From Prosthecodimorpha hirschii (GTDB lineage Bacteria > Pseudomonadota > Alphaproteobacteria > Rhizobiales > Ancalomicrobiaceae), in NCBI RefSeq assembly GCF_001305515.1, contig NZ_LJYW01000001.1, positions 2,556,816-2,620,815 on the forward strand: a stretch of 64,000 nt of DNA. Direction: 5' to 3'. The notes beneath the pieces were generated by a model. That model worked only from the letters and a program-made list of their open reading frames with translations, was not told where the DNA came from and ran no database searches. The translations under genes were made by a program, and so were the position numbers. This document shows, piece after piece, positions 49,451 to 58,494 of the stretch. Within the stretch, counting starts at the first letter, position 1; each line of letters opens with the position of its first letter.

Positions 49451-50035
49451 ATGTCCCGCCGCATCGCGATCATCCTGGGCCACCCGGACCCGGCGCCGGA
49501 ACGCCTCTGCCGGGCGCTCGCCGCCGCCTATGCGGACGGCGCCCGCAAGGCCGGCCACACGGTCACGCTGATCGATCTTGCCGGCATCGAGGTGCCGTTC
49601 CTGCGCTCTCAGGCGGAATTCGAGACCGGCCCGCTTCCGGAAAGCCTCGCCACGGCGCGCGACGCGGTGGTGGCGGCCGATCATCTCGTGCTGGTCTTCC
49701 CGCTTTGGCTCGGCACCATGCCGGCCCTGCTCAAGGCCTTCCTGGAGCATGTCGCCCGCCCCGGCATCGCCTTCCGCTACCGCGACAAGGCGTCTCCCGA
49801 AATGCTCTTCACCGGCAAGTCGGCCCGCATCGTGGTCACCATGGGCATGCCGGCCTTCGTGTTCCGCTGGTTCTTCCTGGCCCACGGCGTCTCGGTGCTG
49901 AAACGCTCGATCCTCGGCTTCGTCGGCGTCGCGCCGATCCGGACGACCTATCTCGGCAACATCGGGGCCGCGACGCCGGCGCGCCGCGCCGGATGGCTCG
50001 CCACCCTGGCGGGGCTGGGGAAAGACGCGGCGTGA
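49451..50035 (+). CDS. NAD(P)H quinone oxidoreductase-like flavoprotein
   Basis: 194 aa flavodoxin-like fold (PF02525 class). RIAIILGHPDPAPERLCRAL is the nucleotide entry motif; VAADHLVLVFPLWLGTMPALLKAFLEHV is the conserved flavin and dimer region of KefF/MdaB-type quinone reductases. It probably performs two-electron quinone reduction. GAGG precedes ATG 49451. It is 86 bp before tex on the same strand and may be co-transcribed. Confidence 0.87.
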   Translation: MSRRIAIILGHPDPAPERLCRALAAAYADGARKAGHTVTLIDLAGIEVPFLRSQAEFETGPLPESLATARDAVVAADHLVLVFPLWLGTMPALLKAFLEHVARPGIAFRYRDKASPEMLFTGKSARIVVTMGMPAFVFRWFFLAHGVSVLKRSILGFVGVAPIRTTYLGNIGAATPARRAGWLATLAGLGKDAA

Positions 50036-50121
50036 CCGACCGGCGCCGCGTTGCCGGCTTGGCTTCGCCGCATCCGGTCCGTAAGGTCCGGCTCCCCGAT
50101 TCACCGTGACCGGAGCCGCCC

Positions 50122-52494
50122 ATGTCCGCCCCCCCGTCCGCCGTCGAGGAGCGCATCGCCAGGATCATCGCCGAGGAGATCGCGGCGCGTCCGCAGCAGG
50201 TCGCCGCCGCGGTCGGACTGCTCGACGAGGGGGCGACCGTGCCCTTCGTCGCCCGCTACCGGAAGGAGGCGACCGGCGGCCTCGACGATACGCAGCTGCG
50301 CAAGCTGGAGGAACGGCTCGCCTATCTGCGCGACATGGAGGCGCGCCGCACGACGGTCGCCGACTCCATCGCCGGCCAGGGCAAGATGACCGACGAGATC
50401 GCCGCCCGGCTCGCTGCCGCGACCACCAAGGCCGAGATCGAGGACATCTACCTGCCCTACCGGCCGAAGCGGCGCACCAAGGCGGAGATCGCGCGCGAAC
50501 GCGGCCTCGGCCCGCTCGCCGACGCCATCCTGGCGGACCGGCGCGCCGCCCCGCAGGACCTCGCGGCGGCCTATCTGGGCGAGGCGGTGCCGGATGTGAA
50601 GGCGGCGCTGGAAGGCGCGCGCGACATCATCGCCGAGGGCCTCGCGGAGAATACCGACCTGGTCGGGCGCCTGCGCCACTACGCCATGGAGCGCGCCACT
50701 CTGCGCGCCAAGGTGATCGAGGGCAAGGAGGCCGCCGGCGAGAAGTTCGCCGACTATTTCGATCATGCCGAGCGCTGGGCGACGGCCCCGAGCCACCGCG
50801 CGCTCGCCATGCTGCGCGGGCGCAACGAAGAGATCCTGACGCTCGACATCGAGATCGATGCCGACCAGACCGCGAGCCCGAAACCGGTCGAGCGGCTGGT
50901 CGCCGAGGCCGCCAAGGTGCCGGTGCCGCCGAAGCTGCCGGGCGACATCTGGCTTCTGGAGGCCTGCCGCTGGACCTGGCGGGTGAAGCTGTCGCTGAGC
51001 GTCTCGCTCGACCTGATGACCCGCCTGCGCGAGCGCGCCGAAGACGAGGCGATCACGGTCTTCGCCCGCAATCTGAAGGACCTGCTGCTCGCCGCTCCGG
51101 CCGGCACGCGGCCGACCCTGGGGCTCGATCCCGGCATCCGCACCGGCGTCAAGGTTGCGGTGATCGACGCCACCGGCAAGGTGGTCGACACCACCACGGT
51201 CTACCCCTTCCCGCCCCGGAACGACGTGAACGGCACGCTGGAGGCGCTGCGCCATCTGATCCGCCGGCACAGAATCGAGCTGGTCGCGATCGGCAACGGC
51301 ACCGGCTCGCGCGAGACCGACCGGCTGGTCTCGGTGCTGATCGGCGACATGCCGCCGCCGAAGCCGATCAAGGTGGTGGTCAGCGAGGCCGGCGCCTCGG
51401 TCTATTCGGCCTCGGCCTTGGCGGCGGCGGAAATGCCCGACCTGGACGTGTCGCTGCGCGGCGCGGTGTCGATCGCCCGCCGTCTGCAGGACCCGCTCGC
51501 CGAACTGGTCAAGATCGAGCCGAAGTCGATCGGCGTCGGCCAGTACCAGCACGATGTCGACCAGTCGCGGCTGGCCAAGAGCCTGGACGCGGTCGTCGAG
51601 GACGCCGTCAACGCGGTCGGCGTCGACCTGAACACGGCCTCCGCGGCCCTGCTGGCCCGGGTCTCCGGCCTCGGCCAGTCGCTCGCGGAGGCGATCGTGG
51701 CGCATCGCGACACGGTCGGGCCGTTCCGCTCGCGCAAGGACTTGCTGAAGGTCGCGCGCCTCGGCCCGCGCACCTTCGAACTGGCGGCCGGCTTCCTGCG
51801 CATCCGCGATGGCGCCGAGCCGCTCGACGCCTCCTCGGTGCATCCGGAGGCCTATCCGGTGGCGAGCCGGATCGTCGCCGCCTGCGGGCGCGACATCCGC
51901 AGCCTGATGGGCGACAGCGCGACGCTGAAGAGCCTCGACGCGAAACGCTTCGTCGACGAACGCTTCGGCCTGCCGACGGTGCGCGACATCATCGCCGAGT
52001 TGGAGAAGCCCGGCCGCGATCCGCGCCCGGAATTCCGCACCGCGGCCTTCGCCGAGGGCATCGAGGCGATCGGCGATCTGAAGCCCGGCATGGTGCTGGA
52101 GGGGACCGTGACCAATGTCGCGGCCTTCGGCGCCTTCGTCGACATCGGCGTCCACCAGGACGGCCTCGTGCACGTCTCCCAACTGGCGGACCGCTTCGTC
52201 AAAGACCCGCGCGACGTGGTCAAGGCGGGCGATGTGGTCAAGGTGCGGGTGGTCGAGGTCGACGCCAAGCGCAAGCGGATCGCACTGTCGATGCGCAAGG
52301 ACGACGGCGCCGGCACGGGGCGGCCGTCGGGGGCGACGGCCGGGGGAGGAGCCGGCGGTTCGGCCGGTTCGGGCGGGCGCAACGCTGTGCCGCCACCGAA
52401 GTCCGGCCCCGCGGCGAAGGGCGGCAAGCCAGATCAGCCGCCCGCCCGCGGCGCCCTCGGCGATGCCCTGGCGCGGGCGATGCGCAAGCCCTGA
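50122..52494 (+). CDS. tex: Tex-family RNA-binding transcription accessory protein
   Basis: 790 aa. The N-terminal Tex helical region (VAARYRKEATGGLDDTQLRKLEER-type, seen from about residue 35) is followed by a YqgF/RNase H-like domain with LGLDPGIRTGVKVAVIDATG (about 332-351). A helix-hairpin-helix pair comes next (DLNTASAALLARVSGLGQSLA, LLKVARLGPRTFELAAGFLR), then an S1 RNA-binding domain (about 652-725, LEGTVTNVAAFGAFVDIGVHQDGLVH). The Gly-rich tail is typical. It binds nucleic acid and transcription complexes. The CGGAG Shine-Dalgarno fits ATG 50122. Confidence 0.95.
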   Translation: MSAPPSAVEERIARIIAEEIAARPQQVAAAVGLLDEGATVPFVARYRKEATGGLDDTQLRKLEERLAYLRDMEARRTTVADSIAGQGKMTDEIAARLAAATTKAEIEDIYLPYRPKRRTKAEIARERGLGPLADAILADRRAAPQDLAAAYLGEAVPDVKAALEGARDIIAEGLAENTDLVGRLRHYAMERATLRAKVIEGKEAAGEKFADYFDHAERWATAPSHRALAMLRGRNEEILTLDIEIDADQTASPKPVERLVAEAAKVPVPPKLPGDIWLLEACRWTWRVKLSLSVSLDLMTRLRERAEDEAITVFARNLKDLLLAAPAGTRPTLGLDPGIRTGVKVAVIDATGKVVDTTTVYPFPPRNDVNGTLEALRHLIRRHRIELVAIGNGTGSRETDRLVSVLIGDMPPPKPIKVVVSEAGASVYSASALAAAEMPDLDVSLRGAVSIARRLQDPLAELVKIEPKSIGVGQYQHDVDQSRLAKSLDAVVEDAVNAVGVDLNTASAALLARVSGLGQSLAEAIVAHRDTVGPFRSRKDLLKVARLGPRTFELAAGFLRIRDGAEPLDASSVHPEAYPVASRIVAACGRDIRSLMGDSATLKSLDAKRFVDERFGLPTVRDIIAELEKPGRDPRPEFRTAAFAEGIEAIGDLKPGMVLEGTVTNVAAFGAFVDIGVHQDGLVHVSQLADRFVKDPRDVVKAGDVVKVRVVEVDAKRKRIALSMRKDDGAGTGRPSGATAGGGAGGSAGSGGRNAVPPPKSGPAAKGGKPDQPPARGALGDALARAMRKP

Positions 52495-52533
52495 GGCTCC
52501 CGAACCGAGATCCTTTCAGATTTCGTCCAAAAG

Positions 52534-52561
52534 AAAACCCGGTGCCATGGCACCGGGTTTT
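52534..52561. terminator. Bidirectional terminator between tex and porin 1
   Basis: A perfect 28-bp palindrome, AAAACCCGGTGCC-AT-GGCACCGGGTTTT, with T-runs on both strands. It serves the converging tex (plus) and porin (minus) genes. Confidence 0.9.
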
Positions 52562-52605
52562 GCGTTCTGATCGACCAGCTTTCTGATCAGATCCACTGCG
52601 GACCG

Positions 52606-53841
52606 TCAGAAGTTCCGCTGGACGCGCAGCAGACCGACGACGGCATCCGTCTCCTTGATCGGCAAGAAGACGCTCTTGCCGTCGAAGTTCGCCCGCTTGT
52701 ACTCGACCTCGGCGCCAATGGTCAGGCCTTCGACCGGAGCATAGACCAGGTTGATACCGGCATCTGTTTGCGTGTAGTCGGCCTGAAGTTTCGCAATATT
52801 CAGGAAGTTTGCCGCACCGCCATCATGGTTCAGATAGGAGACGGTCGCAGCGCTCGACCACTTGGCCGACCAGTTGTGGGTCAGGCCTGCGGCAAGGCTC
52901 CAGGCCACGGTCTGGCTCATGCCGCCATTCACCACGATGACGTTCTTCGGCAGGAAGTCGTAGCCGAACAGCGGATCGGGGGTGACGTAGCTCACGGCTC
53001 CCTTGGCATAGGCGGCCTGGAAGCTCACCGTGTCGCCGGCGCCGAGCATCGGCAGCTTGACGGTCACGCCGCCGCCGACCGCATAGCCCCACTCCGCCTT
53101 GTTGGAGTAGACGGGCTGGTCGTGATGCAGCGCACCCATGATCTGGGCCGAGCCCCAAGCCTGGCTGATGTTCACGTTGCCGACCAGATCGGGATACTTG
53201 TTGCCACCATAGATGTTGAAGCTGTTGAAGCGCCGCGTGGCGTTGCCGGTGGTGGAATCCTCCAGCGACAGGCTCGCCGTCACGCCGTTGCCGAACGAGA
53301 AGGTGTAGGCGAGCAGGTTGACCTGCGAGTCCGAATGGGCGGTTTCGTAGACCGAGGCGTAGTGATCGCCGGTGTAGAAGTCGAAGAAGGACTGGGCACG
53401 GCCGGCGGTCAGGCCGCCGAGCTGGATATAGGCCTTCCACAGATCGACACTCGGCGAGGCGCTGCCGCTGTCGACCGTGTACCAGGCTTCGGTGAAGCTG
53501 CGCAGAAGGCCGAATTCGGTGTTGGTGCGGGTGTCGAGCGTCAGCTGGGCGCGCACGCGCGTGGTCGCGGAATTGTTGGCCGGACCCTTGACGCCGTTGG
53601 TGAGCCCGTAGAGGGCGCCGAAGTCGGCATCGGTCTTCCAGACGCGATACTCGGCGCGGACATAGCCGCCGATCTTGAGGCAGGTCTGACTGCCGGGGAT
53701 GTAGAAGAAGCCCGCGCCGTAGGCGTCGCAGACCTTCACATAGTCGACGGCCGCCGGGGCCGGGCGTCCCAGATCGGCGGCTTGTGCCGCGAAGGACGTG
53801 GCCAGAACGACGCCGAACCCGGCCAGCATGGATTTCATCAT
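52606..53841 (-). CDS. Outer-membrane porin 1 (Porin_2 family, Omp2/RopA-like)
   Basis: 411 aa with a signal peptide (1-21, ending AQA). The mature start DLGRPAPAAVDYVKVCDAYG is followed by FFYIPGSQTCLKIGGYVRAEYRV, the conserved opening strands with two Cys, and ends in Phe (RVQRNF), the outer-membrane beta-barrel signal. It forms a 16-stranded trimeric pore of the Brucella Omp2b/rhizobial RopA type. It is the most diverged of three tandem paralogs: its middle loops (PLFGYDFLPKNVIVVNGG) differ from the other two. Confidence 0.94.
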   Translation of the reverse strand: MMKSMLAGFGVVLATSFAAQAADLGRPAPAAVDYVKVCDAYGAGFFYIPGSQTCLKIGGYVRAEYRVWKTDADFGALYGLTNGVKGPANNSATTRVRAQLTLDTRTNTEFGLLRSFTEAWYTVDSGSASPSVDLWKAYIQLGGLTAGRAQSFFDFYTGDHYASVYETAHSDSQVNLLAYTFSFGNGVTASLSLEDSTTGNATRRFNSFNIYGGNKYPDLVGNVNISQAWGSAQIMGALHHDQPVYSNKAEWGYAVGGGVTVKLPMLGAGDTVSFQAAYAKGAVSYVTPDPLFGYDFLPKNVIVVNGGMSQTVAWSLAAGLTHNWSAKWSSAATVSYLNHDGGAANFLNIAKLQADYTQTDAGINLVYAPVEGLTIGAEVEYKRANFDGKSVFLPIKETDAVVGLLRVQRNF

Positions 53842-54270
53842 CGAATTGCCCCCGCCCGTCGCTGATTCTCGTCAGCAATCACTTCAAGATATTTGCATGA
53901 AACAATCTCGCCGTCGGAATGAGAAATGCGGCGGCATCGGCGCTGGCTACCGCGTGTCACACAATTGCAACATACCGCACGCCGGCGCCGCGCGGCCGGT
54001 CCCGATTCTCGTCTGGAGACCTTGAGACATGGTGCGATCGCCGTCCGCGATCGGACCGGCCGGGTTCGCCAAAGGCCCGAACTGCGCCGGCATCCGCCGC
54101 GACCGATCTCGCGTCCCGAGGCACCCCTTCCCACCTGGGGCCTGTCCCGGTGCAGCGCGCTCCAGGATGGAGGGATCTCCCTGACCCGGCCCCCGGTCTC
54201 TGATGCGTCAAACGAAAAAACCCGGCGGTTGCCCGCCGGGTTTTCGACCGTCCCTTTCGGGAGGATTGGA
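53842..54270. other. Intergenic region porin 1 / porin 2
   Basis: Contains the porin 1 leader and the porin 2 terminator. An AT-rich box (AGATATTTGCATGAAAC, near 53886-53902) resembles the CAAATATT motif of the other two porins. No gene. Confidence 0.5.
54217..54244 (-). terminator. Terminator of porin 2
   Basis: Stem AAAACCCGGCGG / CCGCCGGGTTTT with a 4-base loop. On the minus strand it ends in a run of six T. Confidence 0.88.
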
Positions 54271-55473
54271 TCAGAAGTTGCGCTGGATGCGCAGCAGACC
54301 AACCAGAGCGTCGGTGTTCGGGCCCTTGGAGAAGTCCGCCGACTTGTACTCGAGCTCGCCGCCGATGGTCAGGCCGGCGACCGGCGAGTAGACGAGGTTC
54401 ACACCCGCGTCGACCTGCTTGTAGTCGAGGCCCGGCTTGAAGCCGATGAGCTTCAGCGAAGCGCCATCCACATCGAGATAGGACACGGTCGCCGAGGTCG
54501 ACCACTTCGCGTTCCAGTTATGCGTGAAGCCGGCCGCGACGCTCCAGGCCGTGGTCTGGCTCATCGAACCATTCTGGTTCGGGAAGAAGTCGTAGCCGAA
54601 GATCGGATCCGGGGTCACGTAGCTGAGCGCGCCCTTGCCGTAGGCACCCTGCAGGCTGACGCTGTCGCCTTCGGCGATCATCGGCAGCTTGACGGTCACG
54701 CCGGCGCCGACCGCATAGCCCCACTTGTCCTGGTTGTTGTAGGACGGCTGGTTGTGATGGGCGACCGCCATGATCTGGGCGGAGCCCCAGGCCTGCGAGA
54801 TGGCCACGTTGCCGACCACGTCCATCCACTTGTTGCCGCCATAGATGCCGAAGGCGTCGAAGCGGCGGGTGGCGTTGCCGGTGGTCTGGTCTTCGAGCGA
54901 CAGGGTGGCGCTGACGCCGTTGCCGAACGAGAAGGTGTAGGCGAGCAGGTTGACCTGCGAGTCCGAATGGGCGGTCTCGAAGAAGGACGAGTAGTGATCG
55001 CCGGTATAGAAGTCGAAGAAGGACTGGGCGCGGCCGGCGGTCAGGCCGCCGAGCTGGATATAGGCCTTCCACAGATCGACGCTCGGCGTCGCCCGGCCGC
55101 TGTCGACCGTGTACCAGGCTTCGGTGAAGCTGCGCAGCAGGCCGAATTCGGTGTTGGTGCGGCTGTCCAGGGTCAGCTGGGCGCGGACGCGGGTGGTCAT
55201 GTCATTGTTGGCCGGACCCTTGACGCCGTTGGTCAGGCCGTAGAGGCCGCCGAACGCGGTGTCGGTCTTCCAGACGCGATACTCGGCGCGGACATAGCCG
55301 CCGATCTTCAAGCAGGTCTGGCTGCCCGGGATGTAGAAGAAGCCCTCGCCGTAGGCGTCGCAAACCTTGACGTAGTCGACGGCCGCCGGCGCGGGGCGAC
55401 CGAGGTCCGCCGCAGAGGCGGACGAGGCAGCTGCAACCGTGGCAGCGAACATGGCGAGAGCGATCTTCTTCAT
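54271..55473 (-). CDS. Outer-membrane porin 2 (Porin_2 family)
   Basis: 400 aa with signal peptide MKKIALAMFAATVAAASSASA. It shares the opening DLGRPAPAAVDYVKVCDAYG with its neighbours and the terminal Phe. Most of the strand sequence (TNTEFGLLRSFTEAWYTVDS, AGRAQSFFDFYTGDHYSSFF) is nearly identical to porins 1 and 3, while surface loops differ (PIFGYDFFPNQNGSMSQ). This indicates gene duplication followed by loop divergence. A frame extending upstream to 55644 runs into the leader and is not coding. Confidence 0.94.
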   Translation of the reverse strand: MKKIALAMFAATVAAASSASAADLGRPAPAAVDYVKVCDAYGEGFFYIPGSQTCLKIGGYVRAEYRVWKTDTAFGGLYGLTNGVKGPANNDMTTRVRAQLTLDSRTNTEFGLLRSFTEAWYTVDSGRATPSVDLWKAYIQLGGLTAGRAQSFFDFYTGDHYSSFFETAHSDSQVNLLAYTFSFGNGVSATLSLEDQTTGNATRRFDAFGIYGGNKWMDVVGNVAISQAWGSAQIMAVAHHNQPSYNNQDKWGYAVGAGVTVKLPMIAEGDSVSLQGAYGKGALSYVTPDPIFGYDFFPNQNGSMSQTTAWSVAAGFTHNWNAKWSTSATVSYLDVDGASLKLIGFKPGLDYKQVDAGVNLVYSPVAGLTIGGELEYKSADFSKGPNTDALVGLLRIQRNF

Positions 55474-55633
55474 ATCTAGCCCCTGAATTTCGAACGGCAC
55501 AGGTCTTGGAACAATCTCGATGGATTGAGCCTGCTCGATTCCGGCTGAGGATGGAAGGACAAACCACCGGTCCGGCGGCCCGGGCTGCGCGTCGTCAAAG
55601 AGGTGTATCCCAGTCGCAACAGGTATCAGCCCG

Positions 55634-55649
55634 GGAGCGTCCAAATATT
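55634..55649 (-). promoter_or_regulatory. Shared upstream box of porin 2
   Basis: Plus-strand GGAGCG-TC-CAAATATT at 55634-55649, about 165 bp before the porin 2 start. The same box (GGAGCG-CAA-CAAATATT) occurs at 57486-57502 before porin 3. On the minus strand TAATATT could be a -10 element, implying a long (~150 nt) 5' leader. Confidence 0.45.
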
Positions 55650-56083
55650 AGGCGACATGCAAAGCATCGAGGCGATTCCCGACCGTATCGGGTCTGATTG
55701 CGCCCGGACGATCAGGATCGTGACCTGTGGGGTTCGGGACCCTCGACCCGAACCCCATGCAGGATCTCCGCAAAAATGGTGCCCCGGGTGGGCTCGAAGA
55801 CGGCCGGATCGTTCGGGTCCGTCGCCGGCGGGAACAAAATCGCGGCGGGATCGGCGCGGCAAGGTCGGCATCGCGCCGGATCGCCACCCGAATCACGAAG
55901 ATCGGCGCGATCGGCCCGATCCGGGCGACTGACCCTCCCCGAATCCCCCGCAATCGCCGCGATGCTGTGTTCGACCGGGGGCGCAAGTTGACACTCCCAA
56001 TTCAATGGCGTGAGGCGATCCTTTTCGGCCAGATCGTTTCGATCTGATCGACCAGGGCCGGCTCTGGATCGCCGCAACGGCGA

Positions 56084-56111
56084 AAGGCCCGGCAGTCGCC
56101 TGCCGGGCCTT
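56084..56111 (-). terminator. Terminator of porin 3
   Basis: AAGGCCCGGCA (56084-56094) and TGCCGGGCCTT (56101-56111) form an 11-bp stem just downstream of porin 3. The T-tract is short, so it is less certain than the porin 2 terminator. Confidence 0.7.
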
Positions 56112-56138
56112 CCCGAACCGCCGATCAGGATACCGCGT

Positions 56139-57347
56139 TCAGAAGTTCCGCTGCACGCGCAGCAAGCCCACCATGCCGTCGGATTTGATCCGATCGGTGA
56201 TTTTGAAGTTCACATACTTGTATTCGACTTCGGCACCGATGGTCAGGCCGGCGACCGGCGCGTAGACCAGATTCACGCCTGCATCGACCTGCTTGGAATC
56301 GGCGCCCTTGTTCAAGGCAAACACCTTCAGCGAGGCACCATCCACGTCGAGATAGGAGACGGTCGCCGAGGTCGACCACTTGGCGTTCCAATTGTGCGTG
56401 AAGCCGCCCGCGACGCTCCAGGCCACGGTCTGATCCAGCGAGCCGTTCGGCTGCTTGTAGAAATCGTAGGTCCAGACCGAATCGGGCGCGACATAACTGA
56501 CCGCCCCCTTGCCGTAGGCAGCCTGCAGGGTGGCGCTGTCGCCCTCGGCGATCATCGGCAGCTTGACGGTCACGCCGGCACCGGCGGCCCAGCCCCACTT
56601 GTCCCGGTTGCTGTCGTACGGCTGATTGTTGTGGGCGACCGCCATGACCTGCGCCGAACCCCAGGCCTGCGCGATGGCCAGGTTGCCGACAAGGTCGGGA
56701 TACTTGTTGCCGCCGTAGACTTGAAGCGTCTCGGCGCGACGGGACGCATTGCCGGTGGTCTGGTCTTCGAGCGACAGGGTGGCGCTGACGCCGTTGCCGA
56801 GCGAGACCGTGTAGGCGAAGAGGTTGACCTGCGAGTCCGAATGGGCGGTCTCGAAGACGGACGCGTAATGGTCGCCGGTATAGAAGTCGAAGAAGGACTG
56901 CGCGCGGCCGGCGGTCAGACCACCGAGCTGGAGATAGGCCTTCCACAGATCGACGCTCGGCGTCGCCCTGCCGCTGTCGACCGTGTACCAGGCTTCGGTG
57001 AAGCTGCGCAGCAGGCCGAATTCGGTGTTGGTGCGGGTGTCCAGCGTCAGCTGGGCGCGAATGCGGGTGGTCGCGTCGTTGCTGGTCGGCGACTTGATGC
57101 CGTTGTTCAGGCCATAGAGCCCGGCGAAGTCGGTATCCATCTTCCAGACGCGATACTCGGCGCGGACAAAGCCGCCGATCTTGAGGCAGGTCTGGCTGCC
57201 GGGGATGTAGAAGAAGCCCTCCCCGTAGGCGTCGCAGACCTTGACGTAGTCGACGGCCGCCGGCGCGGGACGGCCCAGATCCGCGGCGGAGGCCGACGAC
57301 GCGGCAACCGCCGCGGCAGCGAATATGGCGAAAGCGGTTTTCTGCAT
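56139..57347 (-). CDS. Outer-membrane porin 3 (Porin_2 family)
   Basis: 402 aa with a signal peptide (MQKTAFAIFAAAAVAASSASA). The same conserved N-terminal block and C-terminal Phe are present. Loops differ from the sister genes (DSVWTYDFYKQPNGSLDQ; GIKSPTSNDATTRIRAQ). Three porins in direct tandem, each with its own terminator, suggest independent transcription and condition-dependent pore choice. The start ATG follows a weak GGGGTTGGG leader. Confidence 0.94.
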   Translation of the reverse strand: MQKTAFAIFAAAAVAASSASAADLGRPAPAAVDYVKVCDAYGEGFFYIPGSQTCLKIGGFVRAEYRVWKMDTDFAGLYGLNNGIKSPTSNDATTRIRAQLTLDTRTNTEFGLLRSFTEAWYTVDSGRATPSVDLWKAYLQLGGLTAGRAQSFFDFYTGDHYASVFETAHSDSQVNLFAYTVSLGNGVSATLSLEDQTTGNASRRAETLQVYGGNKYPDLVGNLAIAQAWGSAQVMAVAHNNQPYDSNRDKWGWAAGAGVTVKLPMIAEGDSATLQAAYGKGAVSYVAPDSVWTYDFYKQPNGSLDQTVAWSVAGGFTHNWNAKWSTSATVSYLDVDGASLKVFALNKGADSKQVDAGVNLVYAPVAGLTIGAEVEYKYVNFKITDRIKSDGMVGLLRVQRNF

Positions 57348-57485
57348 ACCCAACCCCTGAATCACGAAATGTGAAGGTTCTCGGAACCCTTCCGGCCGAG
57401 AGGGTTGCTCGACGCCGCTGCCCGATGGAATATTTTCGCGCCCCAAATTGAAGACGCGACAATAGTTCTCAAGAAAACTGTACCT

Positions 57486-57502
57486 GGAGCGCAACAAATA
57501 TT
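57486..57502 (-). promoter_or_regulatory. Shared upstream box of porin 3
   Basis: GGAGCG-CAA-CAAATATT, matching the porin 2 box at 55634, about 145 bp upstream of the start. A second AAATATTTGCAT lies beside it (57510-57521), as also seen before porin 1. Confidence 0.45.
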
Positions 57503-57587
57503 GTCTTCTAAATATTTGCATTCATGGCGTGGTGCGGAATTTCGACGAATGCCCGCGGCTGCATTCAATCCGGATATTCAGGTGACC

Positions 57588-58238
57588 TCAGGCGGGCGAA
57601 CGATCCGAAGTCGCGCGGTCCGCCAGCACGCCGCGCAGGATCACTTCGACGATGGTGTCGCGGGTGCGCTCGAAATAGGCCGGGTCCTCGAGACCCTGAC
57701 CGGCCAGGAGCGAAACCTGGGCGGCGAAGTCGGCATAATGCTGCGTCGTCGCCCAGATCATGAAGATCAGCGTCATCGGGTCGATCGGTGCCAGCTTTCC
57801 CTCGCCGATCCAGCGCGCGATCGTGGCGATCTTGGCTTCGACCAGGGGCGCCAGGTCGCGTTTCAGGGCCGTCGCCAGCATCGGCGCGCCCTGGATCACC
57901 TCGGTGGCGAAGAGGCGGCTTTCGTCCGGATGGCTGCGCGCCGATAGGAGCTTGCGGGTGATGTAGTCGGTCAGCGCCTCGCGCGGGTCGGCTTCCGGGT
58001 CGATCCGCGCGAGCGGGTCGAGCCACATCAGCAGCGTGCGCTCCAGCACCGCGATGTAGAGCTCCTCCTTGGTGCGGAAATAGTAGAGGAGGTTCGGCTT
58101 CGACATGCCGGCGGCTTCGGCGATCTGGTCCGTGCGCGCGCCGCGCAACCCGTAGCGGGAGAAGACGACGAGGGCGGCATCGAGGATGCGCTCGACATTG
58201 GCCTCCCCGATGCGCGACTTGCTCCGCGATTCCGCCAT
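57588..58238 (-). CDS. TetR-family regulator, RutR/YcdC-like
   Basis: 216 aa. The N-terminal HTH (about 14-60: [39 protein letters not shown]) is TetR-type. The C-terminal part ([36 protein letters not shown]) follows the RutR/TetR_C_3 pattern, whose E. coli member senses uracil. No rut or preTA genes are visible here, so the effector is open. It is divergent from the pirin gene, and a 15-bp palindrome lies between them. Confidence 0.9.
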   Translation of the reverse strand: MAESRSKSRIGEANVERILDAALVVFSRYGLRGARTDQIAEAAGMSKPNLLYYFRTKEELYIAVLERTLLMWLDPLARIDPEADPREALTDYITRKLLSARSHPDESRLFATEVIQGAPMLATALKRDLAPLVEAKIATIARWIGEGKLAPIDPMTLIFMIWATTQHYADFAAQVSLLAGQGLEDPAYFERTRDTIVEVILRGVLADRATSDRSPA

Positions 58239-58309
58239 GCCGGGTCTTCCTGCTCCACGCTCGACCGCCGCCCCGCCGGGAGGCCGCCTGGTCGTCATAG
58301 AACATGATG

Positions 58310-58324
58310 CGTTCCGGCGGAACG
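58310..58324. promoter_or_regulatory. Palindrome, candidate TetR operator
   Basis: CGTTCCG-G-CGGAACG, with perfect 7-bp arms around a single base, 72 bp upstream of the TetR start and in the divergent pirin promoter region. The size fits a TetR-family operator, but the sequence differs from the RutR consensus (TTGACCAnnTGGTCAA). Confidence 0.4.
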
Positions 58325-58494
58325 GCCGATGCTGGCAGAGCCGACGATTGCGCCGGGCTTCCCGGACGGAGCCATCGTTCGCCCGGCGAAGACGGTCGGT
58401 TCGCGCGCCGCCGCTGGCTTTTCGCGCCCGGCGGCCCACATGCTGGCGCAACGGCCGCCGCAGTCCGGCAGCCCACGACAGGAGGGTCGACCCC

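Larger units (their letters stand above)
55474..56138. other. Intergenic region porin 2 / porin 3
   Basis: 665 bp without a convincing gene. It holds the porin 2 leader with the shared box at 55634-55649 and the porin 3 terminator near 56084-56111. The 55,700-56,050 stretch has only short shadow frames. By spacing it could hide a small RNA, but I see no terminator-like hairpin of its own. Confidence 0.45.
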
